The translations under genes and the position numbers were made by a program. Of a stretch of DNA of 53,252 nt, positions 17,969 to 25,547 are shown piece after piece. Origin of the DNA: Acidiphilium iwatense. Its GTDB lineage: Bacteria; Pseudomonadota; Alphaproteobacteria; Acetobacterales; Acetobacteraceae. Position 1 is the stretch's first letter. Each line of letters begins with the position of its first letter. The notes below the pieces were generated by a model, which saw nothing but the letters and a program-made list of their open reading frames with translations, was not told where the DNA came from and ran no database searches. The stretch is from positions 1 through 53,252 of the forward strand of contig NZ_JAKGBZ010000024.1 of the NCBI RefSeq assembly GCF_021556475.1, written 5' to 3'.

Positions 17969-18965
17969 ATTCGTCGTCCTTTCCTGAACCGATTTCGATT
18001 TCACCCTGTGCGGCGAGTTCCTTGGCGGTTGCCACAATGGCAAGCTGCGCGGCATCGACATCGCGCAGCCGGACCGGTCCGAGTGCGTCGATATCGTCGC
18101 GCAGCATTTTGCCGGCGCGTTCCGAGAGGTTGCAGAGGAACAGGTCACGGATTTTGTCCGAGGCGCCCTTCAGTGCGAGCGGCAGTTTTTCCTTCTCGAC
18201 CGCGCGCAGCAGGATCTGGACATCCTGTGGCGCGAGGCGGGTGAGATCGTCGAAGGTGAACATCAGCGATTTGATGCGGCTTGCGGCATCCTGATTTCGT
18301 GTCTCCAGCCCCGCGATCAGCCGCGCCTCGACGCCACGATCGAAGGCGTTGAAAATCTCGGCCAATTTCTGGTGCGGGTCGCGTTGCGAGCTTGAGGCAA
18401 GATTGGCCATGAAGTCGGCTTTGAGGGTCCGCTCGACATCGTCGATCGCTTCGCGTTGGATACCCTCCATCACGAGCATGCGCTCGACGATGTCGAGCGC
18501 CAGGGATTCCGGGAAGCGCGCGATCACCCGTGCGGCGTGCTCGGCGCCGACGCGCGACAGGACAAGTGCCGCGGTTTGTGGATGTTCCTGCAGCAGATAG
18601 TCGCAAAGGACGGATTCGTTGACTTTGCCGAGCTTGTCCCAGATCGTTTTGCCTGACGGACCATGGAGATCTTCGAGAAGCTGGCTTGCGCGCTCGGCGG
18701 GAATGGTTTTGCGGACCAGTCGCTCTGCGGCCTCCGCCGAACCGGCGACCGAGCCGGTCCGGTTGAGGCGGACAGCGAAATCGGCGCAGAGCTGTTCGAC
18801 GGTCTCGGGGCGCACCGTGCCGAGACTGGCCATAGCGCGTGAAACCTCGCGGATCTCGTCGTCCTTCAGCAAAGCGAGTAGTTTGCCGCCCTGGTCCTCG
18901 CCGAGGGCGAGCATCAGGATCGCGGTTCGCACGGCACCGTGCAGGTGATCGATGCTATCGCTCAC
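17958..18965 (-). CDS. fliG: Flagellar motor switch protein FliG
   Basis: 335 residues. The N-terminal FliF-binding domain contains AILMLALGEDQGGKLLALL. The middle domain has LLQEHPQTAALVLS (EHPQT motif). The C-terminal torque domain holds FTFDDLTRLAPQDVQILLRAVEKEKLPLALKG with the charged torque helix, then LSERAGKMLRDDIDALGPVR. It couples stator force to rotor rotation. The GTG start at 18965 overlaps the fliF stop as GTGA. The gene leads straight into fliN; a fliH-type gene is absent from that place. Confidence 0.95.
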   Translation of the reverse strand: MSDSIDHLHGAVRTAILMLALGEDQGGKLLALLKDDEIREVSRAMASLGTVRPETVEQLCADFAVRLNRTGSVAGSAEAAERLVRKTIPAERASQLLEDLHGPSGKTIWDKLGKVNESVLCDYLLQEHPQTAALVLSRVGAEHAARVIARFPESLALDIVERMLVMEGIQREAIDDVERTLKADFMANLASSSQRDPHQKLAEIFNAFDRGVEARLIAGLETRNQDAASRIKSLMFTFDDLTRLAPQDVQILLRAVEKEKLPLALKGASDKIRDLFLCNLSERAGKMLRDDIDALGPVRLRDVDAAQLAIVATAKELAAQGEIEIGSGKDDEFVI

Positions 18966-20548
18966 CGTGCACCTTCATGGCTCAGCCAGCCGCGGATCAC
19001 GGCAAGAGTTGCCTCGGGATTCCGGTCGACCAGATCGGCGATCGCACGGATCGGGCTATGGTCCGTTTCGGCACCGGGCCCGGCGATGGCGTCACGAGAA
19101 TCGGCTCCGATCGCACTGGCGCCGGCCTCGCCATCCATGGTCCCGATCATGGTATTGCCCGGTGTGGTGAGGCGGCTGACGATCGGGCGGAAGACGAAAA
19201 ACAAAGCGGCGAGTCCGACAAGGCCGGTAATCACGATGCGCAGCAGCGGCACCAGCAGCCCGCTGTTCATGAAGCGGCCGATCAACGAGGTTTTGGGCGC
19301 GCTTAGGATCGCGTCCGGGTTGACGAAGTGCATCGACTGGATATCCACCACGTCGCCGCGTGTCTTGTCATATCCGATGGCCGTTTCGACAAGTTTTTTG
19401 ATTCGCGCGATCGCCCTGGCCGAGCGCGGCTGCCAGACCGGTTTGCCGTTTTTGCCGCGCGATTGGGTGCCGTCGAGCAGAACGGCGACACTGATTCGGG
19501 TGATCTGCGGCGTCGCGTGGACGATGCGCTTCACCGTCTGGCTGATTTCGTAATTCGTCGTCTGGTTCGAATGCGAGCGGGTTTCGAGCCGCTTCGGGTT
19601 CGCCTTGCCGGTGGAGGCGCCGGGCAGGTTGTTGGCGACCGAGACCGTATCGTTGCGGCTGGTCGTGCGCGAGGATTTGGTGCGGCTTTGCCGCTGGCTG
19701 CGGACGACTTGGCCGTTCGGATCATAGACGGTCGATGTCTGGGCGGTCCGGTCGAAATCCATCGAGACGGAGGTGACCACGCGCACCTGATTGGGCCCGA
19801 TGGCGGCGTCGAGCATCGAGCGGACGGCGTCGGACAGATGGTGCTCGGTCGCGCGCTTGATCGCGGCATCCCGCGCATTCAGCATCGCGCTGTCGCCGCG
19901 TCCGGCCTGGGCCAGCAATTCGCCGCGATTATCGGCGATCGAGATGTTGCCGGGTTTCAGCTCCGGCACCGCCGAGGCGACGAGGTTGAGGATGGCGTCG
20001 ACGCTTTCCCGGTCGATCGGCGCCGCGCCGGCGAGCGACAGCATCACGCTCGCGCGTGCCGGCTCGGTGCGCAGGCTGAAATCCTCGCGCCTCGGCAGCA
20101 CCACCTGCACCCTGGCGGCGCGAATTCCCTGGATCAGCTCGATGGTGCGTTCGAGTTCGCCGTCGATCGCGCGGGTTTCGTCGATCTGATCGAGAAAATC
20201 CGATCCGGTCAGCGGATTCTGATGGTCGAAAATGGCGAAACCCTGGGAGGTGCCGGCCGGCAGATCGTGCCGGGCGAGCAGCAGCCTCGCGGCGTCCAGT
20301 TCGGGCTGGGCGACCAGGATGCTATGGCCCTGCTCGCCGACCCGATATCGGATATGGGCGGATTTCAGGGTGGCCGCGATGTTCGCCGCGTCCTTGAGTC
20401 CGAGGCCGGAATAGAGCGTTGCGTTCGCGCCAGGGCCGCCGCCGAGCATGAGCATGGCCATCAGGCCCAGAACCGCTGCGGCGACAACACCCATCGCGCC
20501 CAGCTTGACCGGCCCCAAAGCACGGAGATTTTCGAGCAGCCTGTTCAT
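18962..20548 (-). CDS. fliF: Flagellar MS-ring protein FliF
   Basis: 528 residues. The first membrane helix is at about 17-37 (GAMGVVAAAVLGLMAMLML). The YscJ/FliF periplasmic domain includes YRVGEQGHSILVAQPELDAARLLLA, GFAIFDHQNPLTGSDFLDQ and RVQVVLPRREDF. A variable Ser/Thr/Asn-rich loop follows, and the second membrane helix is near 430 (LLVPLLRIVITGLVGLAALFF). The C-terminal tail (ATLAVIRGWLSHEGAR) binds FliG. It is the first gene of the operon fliF-fliG-fliN-flbD-flhA-flhF-flhG. The 105 bases upstream, after tadA, hold no clear sigma-54 or CtrA site that I can see. Confidence 0.95.
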   Translation of the reverse strand: MNRLLENLRALGPVKLGAMGVVAAAVLGLMAMLMLGGGPGANATLYSGLGLKDAANIAATLKSAHIRYRVGEQGHSILVAQPELDAARLLLARHDLPAGTSQGFAIFDHQNPLTGSDFLDQIDETRAIDGELERTIELIQGIRAARVQVVLPRREDFSLRTEPARASVMLSLAGAAPIDRESVDAILNLVASAVPELKPGNISIADNRGELLAQAGRGDSAMLNARDAAIKRATEHHLSDAVRSMLDAAIGPNQVRVVTSVSMDFDRTAQTSTVYDPNGQVVRSQRQSRTKSSRTTSRNDTVSVANNLPGASTGKANPKRLETRSHSNQTTNYEISQTVKRIVHATPQITRISVAVLLDGTQSRGKNGKPVWQPRSARAIARIKKLVETAIGYDKTRGDVVDIQSMHFVNPDAILSAPKTSLIGRFMNSGLLVPLLRIVITGLVGLAALFFVFRPIVSRLTTPGNTMIGTMDGEAGASAIGADSRDAIAGPGAETDHSPIRAIADLVDRNPEATLAVIRGWLSHEGAR

Positions 20549-20653
20549 TTCGAGCGGGAACCGGCTGACGGGGCGGTAAGCGGCATGGGGTCATCCTGCT
20601 GTCGCGACGATTTTGTCGCACGGCAAGAATGACCGACACGGGTAAGGATTCGG

Positions 20654-21118
20654 TTAACGCCCGGCAGAATTTGCCGGGTCGCGACGGTTTTCGAAGAAAT
20701 CGCGCAGAATCGCGGCGCTTTCGCGCTCATCGACCCCGCCGATTACCTCCGGCCTATGGTGGCAGGTAGCGTGATCGAATACACGCGGTCCATGCTCGAC
20801 GCCGCCCGATTTCGGATCGTAGGCGCCGAAGACCAGCCGCTTGATACGAAACAGGGCGATGGCGGCGGCGCAGAGCGGGCAGGGCTCCAGCGTGACGGTC
20901 AGCGTGCAATCGACAAGATATTTTTCGCCCCGCCGGGCGGCGGCGGCGCGCAGGGCGAGCAGTTCGGCGTGGGCGGTGGCGTCGTGTCGTGCCTCTACCG
21001 CATTGCTGGCGGTGGCAAGCACGGCGCCTGCGCCATCGGTCACGACCGCGCCCACCGGTACTTCGCCGCACTCGGCGGCCTTGCGGGCTTCGTTCAGGGC
21101 GCGCTGCATCGGCGTCAT
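20654..21118 (-). CDS. tadA: tRNA-specific adenosine deaminase TadA
   Basis: 154 residues from ATG 21118, which has a GAGG ribosome site; ATG 21109 is an alternative. Zinc and catalytic residues are visible: H50-A-E52 (TAHAELLAL) and PC-x2-C at C80 and C83 (LEPCPLCAAAIAL). FGAYDPKSGGVEHG and the C-terminal ILRDFFENRR are typical of TadA. It converts A34 to inosine in tRNA-Arg(ACG), an essential step. The first 80 or so residues of the longer open frame are antisense to the divergent gene and are excluded. Confidence 0.93.
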   Translation of the reverse strand: MTPMQRALNEARKAAECGEVPVGAVVTDGAGAVLATASNAVEARHDATAHAELLALRAAAARRGEKYLVDCTLTVTLEPCPLCAAAIALFRIKRLVFGAYDPKSGGVEHGPRVFDHATCHHRPEVIGGVDERESAAILRDFFENRRDPANSAGR

Positions 21119-21162
21119 GCGCCTCTCTTGCCTTGGCGGGGGTTGCAGGTCTAGCTCGCGCC

Positions 21163-21876
21163 ATGAGCAAGCGCCCACTGATCGGCCTGACCCTCGATGC
21201 CGAGGAGCCGGGCGGCTATTCCAAATTCCCCTGGTATGCGATCCGCCGCAATTACGCCGACGCCATCGCCGAAGCCGGGGGCGTGCCGGTGGCGCTGCCG
21301 CATCGCGCGGAACTGGCGGATGCCTATCTGGAAACGCTCGATGGGCTGGTGGTGACCGGCGGGGCATTCGATGTCGATCCCGCCTTGTACGGCGACGGCA
21401 CGCGCCATGACACGGTGTCGCTCAAGAAGGGCCGCACCGAGGCGGAAATGGCATTGCTGCGCGGGGCGCTGATGCGCGACATGCCGGTGCTGGGCATTTG
21501 TGGTGGCGAGCAATTGCTGGCGGTGGCTCTGGGCGGCTCGCTGATCCAGCATATTCCCGACGCAATGCCGGGCGCCTTGGCGCATGAGCAGCCAAATCCG
21601 CGGAATGAGGCGGGGCACGCGGTTTCGATCGTGCCCGGCACAAGTCTTGCCGCAATCGTCGGGCGTGCGACGATGCGAGTGAACTCCTCGCACCACCAGG
21701 CGGTGCGCGATACCGGACCGACGCTGATCGTCAACGCTACCGCGCCGGACGGGGTGATCGAGGGGGTCGAATCGCCGTCGCACCGATTCTGCATCGGCGT
21801 GCAATGGCATCCCGAATTTCTGATCGATCCCGGCGATGCGCGGTTGTTCGCGGCGTTCGTCGAGGCGGTGCGATGA
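21163..21876 (+). CDS. Class I glutamine amidotransferase-like hydrolase (gamma-glutamyl-GABA hydrolase, PuuD-like)
   Basis: 237 residues. Opens KRPLIGLTLDAEEPGGYSKF and has LDGLVVTGGAFDVDPALYG, both typical of peptidase family C26. The catalytic triad is C113 (GICGGEQLL), H216 and E218 (QWHPEF). Family members cleave gamma-glutamyl bonds, for example gamma-glutamyl-GABA in putrescine breakdown; no other Puu gene is nearby, so the substrate is open. The stop overlaps the start of the next gene as ATGA, so it may be co-transcribed with the pseudouridine synthase and rsmD. Divergent from tadA. Confidence 0.85.
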   Translation: MSKRPLIGLTLDAEEPGGYSKFPWYAIRRNYADAIAEAGGVPVALPHRAELADAYLETLDGLVVTGGAFDVDPALYGDGTRHDTVSLKKGRTEAEMALLRGALMRDMPVLGICGGEQLLAVALGGSLIQHIPDAMPGALAHEQPNPRNEAGHAVSIVPGTSLAAIVGRATMRVNSSHHQAVRDTGPTLIVNATAPDGVIEGVESPSHRFCIGVQWHPEFLIDPGDARLFAAFVEAVR

Positions 21877-22601
21877 GCGGGCAGGACGGCGAGCGGATCG
21901 CCAAATATCTGGCGCGGGCCGGGATCGCGAGCCGTCGGGATGCCGAGCGGATGATCGGCGAGGGGCGCGTGGTGCTGAACGGCGCAAAAGTCGAGCATCC
22001 GGCGACGTTCGTTGTCGCGGGCGATGTCGTGATGGTGGATGGGGCAATGGTGGCCGAGGCCGCACGCACGCGGCTATGGCGTTATCACAAGCCGGATGGG
22101 CTGCTGACCACCCATCGCGATCCGCAGGGCCGACCCACCGTGTTCGAGAAACTGCCGCCGGACATGCCGCGGGTGGTCAGCGTGGGCCGGCTCGATTTGA
22201 ACAGCGAGGGCCTGCTTCTGCTCACCAATGACGGGACGCTGGCTCGGCGGCTCGAATTGCCGACCACCGGCTGGCTGCGCCGCTATCGGGTGCGGGTTTA
22301 TGGCATGGTCGATTCCGACCGGCTGGTATCGCTGAAGCAGGGCATCACGGTCGATGGCGTGCGCTACGGCCCGATCGCCGCCGAGGTCGATTCTGCGAAG
22401 GGGGCTAACGCTTGGTTGTCTGTTAGTATTGCCGAGGGCAAGAACCGGGAAATCAGGAAGGTGATGGCGGCGTTGGGGTTGGAGACGACGCGGCTGATCC
22501 GGGTGGCCTACGGCCCGTTCCAGCTCGGCAACCTGCCGCGCGGCGGGGTTGCCGAAATCACCGGCAAGGTGCTGCGCGATCAATTGCCGAAGGATAAATA
22601 A
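21873..22601 (+). CDS. rluB: 23S rRNA pseudouridine synthase, RluB/RsuA family
   Basis: 242 residues from ATG 21873. The S4 RNA-binding domain is at 5-55 (RIAKYLARAGIASRRDAERMIGEGRVVLNG). The catalytic motif GRLDLNSEGLLLLTNDG holds D108. The C-terminal part contains VSIAEGKNREIRKVMAALGLETTRLIRVAYGPF, diagnostic of the RsuA/RluB/E/F group. RluB-type enzymes modify 23S rRNA near position 2605; the exact site is inferred. The stop overlaps the rsmD start by one base (TAATG). The gene sits in a tight three-gene unit. Confidence 0.88.
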   Translation: MSGQDGERIAKYLARAGIASRRDAERMIGEGRVVLNGAKVEHPATFVVAGDVVMVDGAMVAEAARTRLWRYHKPDGLLTTHRDPQGRPTVFEKLPPDMPRVVSVGRLDLNSEGLLLLTNDGTLARRLELPTTGWLRRYRVRVYGMVDSDRLVSLKQGITVDGVRYGPIAAEVDSAKGANAWLSVSIAEGKNREIRKVMAALGLETTRLIRVAYGPFQLGNLPRGGVAEITGKVLRDQLPKDK

Positions 22602-23158
22602 TGGCCGCGCCCCGCATTATCGCGGGCGTGCTGCGCGGGCGCGTTTTAGCGACGCCGGAAGGGCTTGCGACACGGCCGAGTTCGGCGCGGGTGCGTCAGG
22701 CCTTGTTCGATATTCTGGCGCACGCACGCTGGGCCGAGCACGCGATCGTCGGTCGCACGGTGCTCGACGTGTTCGCCGGTTCCGGTGCTCTAGGACTGGA
22801 GGCATTGTCGCGCGGCGCGGCGCGGGCGACGTTCATCGAGGCGGATCGCGCGGCGTGCGTGGCGATCCGGCGCAATATCGACGCGTGCCGGGTGGGAGAT
22901 CAGGCCGATCTGGTTGCGGCCGATGCGCTCGCCCCGCCGCGCGCGGCCATGCCGCACGATCTTGTGCTGCTCGATCCACCTTATGGCGCCGGACTTATTC
23001 CGCGCGCGCTCGATGCGTTGGGGAAAGCCGGCTGGATCGCGCCGGATGCGCTGATCGCCGCCGAATTCGGCCGCGCCGATCCGATCCCCAATGACATCGC
23101 GATTCTCGCCGAGCGCATCCATGGCCCGGCGCGTCTGGCGATCTGGCGGATGGGTTGA
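22601..23158 (+). CDS. rsmD: 16S rRNA (guanine(966)-N2)-methyltransferase RsmD
   Basis: 185 residues. Begins RIIAGVLRGRVLATPEGLATRPSSARVRQALFDIL, the family opening with the RPT/RPS signature. The SAM-binding motif is LDVFAGSGALGLEALSRGA near 55-73. The catalytic motif DPPY lies at 125-128 (LLDPPYGAG). It methylates G966 of 16S rRNA. Its place behind a pseudouridine synthase suggests a small rRNA-modification operon. Confidence 0.93.
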   Translation: MAAPRIIAGVLRGRVLATPEGLATRPSSARVRQALFDILAHARWAEHAIVGRTVLDVFAGSGALGLEALSRGAARATFIEADRAACVAIRRNIDACRVGDQADLVAADALAPPRAAMPHDLVLLDPPYGAGLIPRALDALGKAGWIAPDALIAAEFGRADPIPNDIAILAERIHGPARLAIWRMG

Positions 23159-23198
23159 GCTTCTGGTCATTCGGTGCCGGCCGGCGTAGGGTTTCCGC

Positions 23199-24572
23199 AT
23201 GGAAATGGAGCATATCGTCGAAGCCGCGCGTGGGATTTTCGGCGACCGGCTGAGCCTCAACGCGTCGATCCGTGAAACCCATGCGCATGGCGAGGCGAAT
23301 CCGGCCACGCATCTGCCCGATGCCGTGGCGTTTCCCGAATCGACCGAGGAGGTGTCGCGGCTGCTGGCGCTGTGTCACGCCCATCGCATGACGGTGACGC
23401 CGTTCGGCGCCGGAACCTCGCTGGAAGGGCATGTCACGCCGGTCGCGGGCGGGATCAGCCTCGATCTCACCCGGATGAACCGCGTTCTAGCGGTGAACGA
23501 CGCCGATCTCGACGCCAGGGTCGAAGCGGGCGTCACCCGCAAGCAGCTCAATCTTTTTCTCCGCGACCATGGGCTGTTCTTCCCGGTCGATCCTGGGGCG
23601 GATTGCACCATCGGCGGCATGTGCGCGACCCGCGCCTCCGGCACCAATGCGGTGCGCTACGGCACGATCCGCGAAAACGTGCTCGGCCTGCGCGCGGTGC
23701 TGGCCGACGGCACCATCGTGGATACCGGCGGGCGGGTGCGCAAATCGGCGACCGGCTACGATCTGACCCGCCTGCTGATCGGGTCGGAAGGCACGCTCGG
23801 CGTCATCACCGAAATCCAGTTTCGCCTGTACGGCATTCCCGAGGCGATCGGCGCGGCGGTGTGCCGGTTCGCCACCGAGCGCGGCGCGGTCGAAACCGTG
23901 ATCGAGATCATGCAGGCCGGCATTCCGGTCGCCCGCATCGAATTCGCCGACGCGGCCCAGATGGCGGCCTCGATCGCCTATTCCAAGCTCGACGGCATGG
24001 CGGCGCAGCCCACGCTTCTGTTCGAGTTCCATGGCACCGCACAGGGCGTTGCCGAGCAGGCCGCGATGGCCGAAGCGATCGCCGCCGAGCATGGCGGCTC
24101 GGGCTTTGCCTTCGCGACCGAAACCGAGGCGCGGACCAAGCTCTGGCAGGCCCGGCACGACGCCTACTGGGCGGCGCGCGCGGCCTATCCGGGGCACGGC
24201 GCATTCTCGACGGATACCATCGTGCCGATTTCGCGGCTTGCCGAGGCGATCGAACAGGCCCGTGACTCGGTGGCGCAATCGGGCCTCCATGCCTGCATCG
24301 TCGGTCATGTCGGCGACGGCAATTTCCACGTGCTGATCCTGTATCCCGACACGAAGGAGGGTGCCGAGCGTGCCTGGGCGCTGGACCGTGAGATCGTGGC
24401 ACAGGCGCTCGACCTCGGCGGGGCGGCGAGCGGTGAGCACGGCGTGGGCATCGGCAAGCGCGAATTCCTGCTCCGCGAGCACGGTGCTTCGGCCCTCGAG
24501 ATGATGCGCGTGATCAAAGCGGCACTCGATCCGCGCGGCATTCTCAATCCGGGGAAATTGTTTCTCGACTGA
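23199..24572 (+). CDS. FAD-linked oxidase, D-lactate dehydrogenase (cytochrome) / GlcD-like
   Basis: 457 residues. The FAD-binding PCMH domain spans 40-220: VTPFGAGTSLEGHVTPVAGGIS, DPGADCTIGGMCATRASGTNAVRYG and KSATGYDLTRLLIGSEGTLGVITE. The C-terminal FAD-oxidase domain ends with GHVGDGNFHVLILYP, SGEHGVGIGKREFL and DPRGILNPGKLF. This matches the D-2-hydroxyacid dehydrogenases, closest in style to D-lactate dehydrogenase (cytochrome). No glycolate-oxidase partner subunits (GlcE, GlcF) lie nearby, which favours D-lactate. Start ATG 23199, ATG 23205 also in frame. The stop is a TGATG overlap with a possible upstream start of the next gene. Confidence 0.88.
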   Translation: MEMEHIVEAARGIFGDRLSLNASIRETHAHGEANPATHLPDAVAFPESTEEVSRLLALCHAHRMTVTPFGAGTSLEGHVTPVAGGISLDLTRMNRVLAVNDADLDARVEAGVTRKQLNLFLRDHGLFFPVDPGADCTIGGMCATRASGTNAVRYGTIRENVLGLRAVLADGTIVDTGGRVRKSATGYDLTRLLIGSEGTLGVITEIQFRLYGIPEAIGAAVCRFATERGAVETVIEIMQAGIPVARIEFADAAQMAASIAYSKLDGMAAQPTLLFEFHGTAQGVAEQAAMAEAIAAEHGGSGFAFATETEARTKLWQARHDAYWAARAAYPGHGAFSTDTIVPISRLAEAIEQARDSVAQSGLHACIVGHVGDGNFHVLILYPDTKEGAERAWALDREIVAQALDLGGAASGEHGVGIGKREFLLREHGASALEMMRVIKAALDPRGILNPGKLFLD

Positions 24573-24643
24573 TGGTGTGGCTGCGTTGGCAGCCATCTTG
24601 CATTGCAGCATCCTGCAAGACAAGACGGGGCCAGCGCCGCAAC

Positions 24644-25216
24644 GTGGACATCCTGATCGCCGAGACCGATTCAGTGCGTGCCGCGGCGTTGGCCGTAAGG
24701 CTCGAACAGATGGGCGTCGGGCGTGTCAGAATAGCACCGCCGGCCTCCACCCTCGCCGACATCGTGAACACGGAACGGCCGGATCTGGTGATCGTGGACA
24801 TGGCACGGCCGGATCGCGGCAGCCCCGAGCAAGTGCGCAAAGTAACGGCGAGCGGCGTGCCGGTCACGCTGTTCGTCGACGAGGATGATCCCGCCTTCAT
24901 GGAGGCGGCGATTACCGCCGGCGTTGTGTCGTACCACGTCAACGCGGCGGTGATCGCCGATATCAGGCCGGTTTTGCGCAGCGCCATCGCCCTGTTCCGC
25001 TATGCCAGAACGCGCGAGGCACGGCTTGCCGCGGCAGAGGCGGAGTTGGCCGATCGGCGCCGAGTGGACGCGGCAAAGCGGTTGCTGATGCGGCGCGATG
25101 GCATGGCCGAACCTGTCGCGCATCGGTTTCTGCAAAGACGCGCCATGGAGCGTCAGATGCGGTTGCCGGAGGTCGCCCGCGCGCTATTGCGCGAGGCGGG
25201 AGAGGATTTGGCATGA
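24644..25216 (+). CDS. nasT: NasT-like ANTAR-domain response regulator (transcription antiterminator)
   Basis: 190 residues from GTG 24644; ATG 24572 would add 24 non-conserved residues. The receiver-like domain (1-115) starts DILIAETDSVRAA, keeps LVIVDMARPD, and contains FVDEDDPAFMEAAITAGVVSYHV, a close NasT signature; the usual switch Lys is absent. A coiled linker follows (AEAELADRRRVDAAKRLLMRRDG) and an ANTAR RNA-binding domain closes the protein (LQRRAMERQMRLPEVARALL). NasT proteins bind paired hexaloop hairpins in nitrate-assimilation leaders and prevent termination. It lies directly before the nitrate genes. No NasS nitrate sensor is encoded in the window. Confidence 0.85.
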   Translation: MDILIAETDSVRAAALAVRLEQMGVGRVRIAPPASTLADIVNTERPDLVIVDMARPDRGSPEQVRKVTASGVPVTLFVDEDDPAFMEAAITAGVVSYHVNAAVIADIRPVLRSAIALFRYARTREARLAAAEAELADRRRVDAAKRLLMRRDGMAEPVAHRFLQRRAMERQMRLPEVARALLREAGEDLA

Positions 25217-25353
25217 ACGCACAAAAACCCGCATCGGCATTTCTCGCGAAAGACTGCTGGCTCGAACGACCGGATGCGGCAGAGTTGTCAATTTTCCATC
25301 AAACGATCTATTTTTAAGCAAAATATGAGTAATTTTTAGGATATTTAAATTAA

Positions 25354-25366
25354 TGTTCGTAGAACA
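25354..25366. promoter_or_regulatory. Short palindrome upstream of the sigma-54 promoter
   Basis: TGTTC-gta-GAACA, five perfect base pairs around a three-base centre, lies 26 bases upstream of the -24 element in an unusually AT-rich stretch (25285-25400). It could be an activator half-site pair, but it does not match the NtrC consensus, so its meaning is uncertain. A second weak palindrome (AAAATA-agc-TATTTT) lies at 25373-25387. Confidence 0.3.
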
Positions 25367-25392
25367 GGCTCGAAAATAAGCTATTTTTTATG

Positions 25393-25409
25393 TTGGCATT
25401 GTTCTTGCT
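25393..25409 (+). promoter_or_regulatory. Sigma-54 (RpoN) -24/-12 promoter for the nitrate assimilation operon
   Basis: The sequence TTGGCATTGTTCTTGCT matches the sigma-54 consensus: TGGCA, six bases, TTGCT, with the GG and GC elements correctly spaced. Transcription should start near 25420, giving a leader of about 128 bases before the transporter ATG at 25548. It fits nitrogen-regulated expression through NtrC-type activators. No clear NtrC enhancer pair is seen upstream. Confidence 0.75.
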
Positions 25410-25433
25410 GCACTGCACATGCATATGCAGTGC
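25410..25433. promoter_or_regulatory. Perfect 8-bp inverted repeat spanning the predicted transcription start
   Basis: GCACTGCA and TGCAGTGC flank an eight-base centre (catgcata). The palindrome starts directly after the -12 element, so a protein bound here would cover the start site and could block open-complex formation. If transcribed in part it would form only a weak 5' end structure. GCAC/GTGC half-sites recall NtrC sites, but the spacing is wrong. Confidence 0.5.
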
Positions 25434-25440
25434 CCCTATG

Positions 25441-25458
25441 GTGGCCAAGGGTGGTCGC
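25441..25458 (+). promoter_or_regulatory. Candidate ANTAR-target hexaloop hairpin 1 in the nas leader
   Basis: GUGGCC and GGUCGC pair over six positions (four Watson-Crick, two G-U) around the six-base loop AAGGGU. Loop positions 1 and 4 are A and G, the two bases conserved in RNA targets of ANTAR antiterminators. It lies about 20 bases into the predicted transcript and 13 bases before a terminator-like stem. The assignment rests on hand folding. Confidence 0.5.
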
Positions 25459-25470
25459 GATAGGATGGTT

Positions 25471-25489
25471 GGGCCTCCGGCTCCGTTTT
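25471..25489 (+). terminator. Terminator-like stem in the nas leader
   Basis: GGGCC pairs with GGCUC (one G-U pair) around a UCC loop, followed by CG and UUUU at 25486-25489. The stem is short and the U-run is only four, so it is weak, but it lies between the two candidate hexaloop hairpins, where an attenuator would be expected. Confidence 0.35.
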
Positions 25490-25495
25490 GAAATT

Positions 25496-25514
25496 GCGTG
25501 CCAAGGAAGGCCGC
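25496..25514 (+). promoter_or_regulatory. Candidate ANTAR-target hexaloop hairpin 2 in the nas leader
   Basis: GCG(U)GCC pairs with GGCCGC over six base pairs with one bulged U, around the loop AAGGAA. Again A is at position 1 and G at position 4, and the loop shares AAGG with hairpin 1. In described systems the second hairpin lies closer to the first, so the long spacing (37 bases) is unusual. Confidence 0.4.
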
Positions 25515-25517
25515 TTC

Positions 25518-25535
25518 GCGGATCGACATATCCGC
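25518..25535 (+). promoter_or_regulatory. Hairpin directly before the transporter ribosome-binding site
   Basis: GCGGAU and AUCCGC form a perfect six-base-pair stem with loop CGACAU, and the AGGAG ribosome site at 25536-25540 begins at the next base. It could affect access of ribosomes to the start at 25548, or simply space the site. Its left arm partly competes with hairpin 2 for the preceding GC-rich bases. Confidence 0.35.
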
Positions 25536-25547
25536 AGGAGAGCGACC

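Noticed and set aside
20660-20678. Hairpin cccggca/tgccggg at the end of tadA as a terminator or riboswitch
   Set aside because: It lies within the coding end, has a short stem and no U-run; GC-rich DNA gives such stems often.
20549-20700. CtrA or sigma-54 promoter before fliF
   Set aside because: TTAA followed by TTAC has the wrong spacing and is partly the tadA stop codon; GGTCATTCTTGC has eight bases between GG and GC instead of ten.
25298-25312. IHF site (atcaaacgatcta) upstream of the sigma-54 promoter
   Set aside because: Mismatches at the first position and in the TTR part of the consensus; too weak to list.
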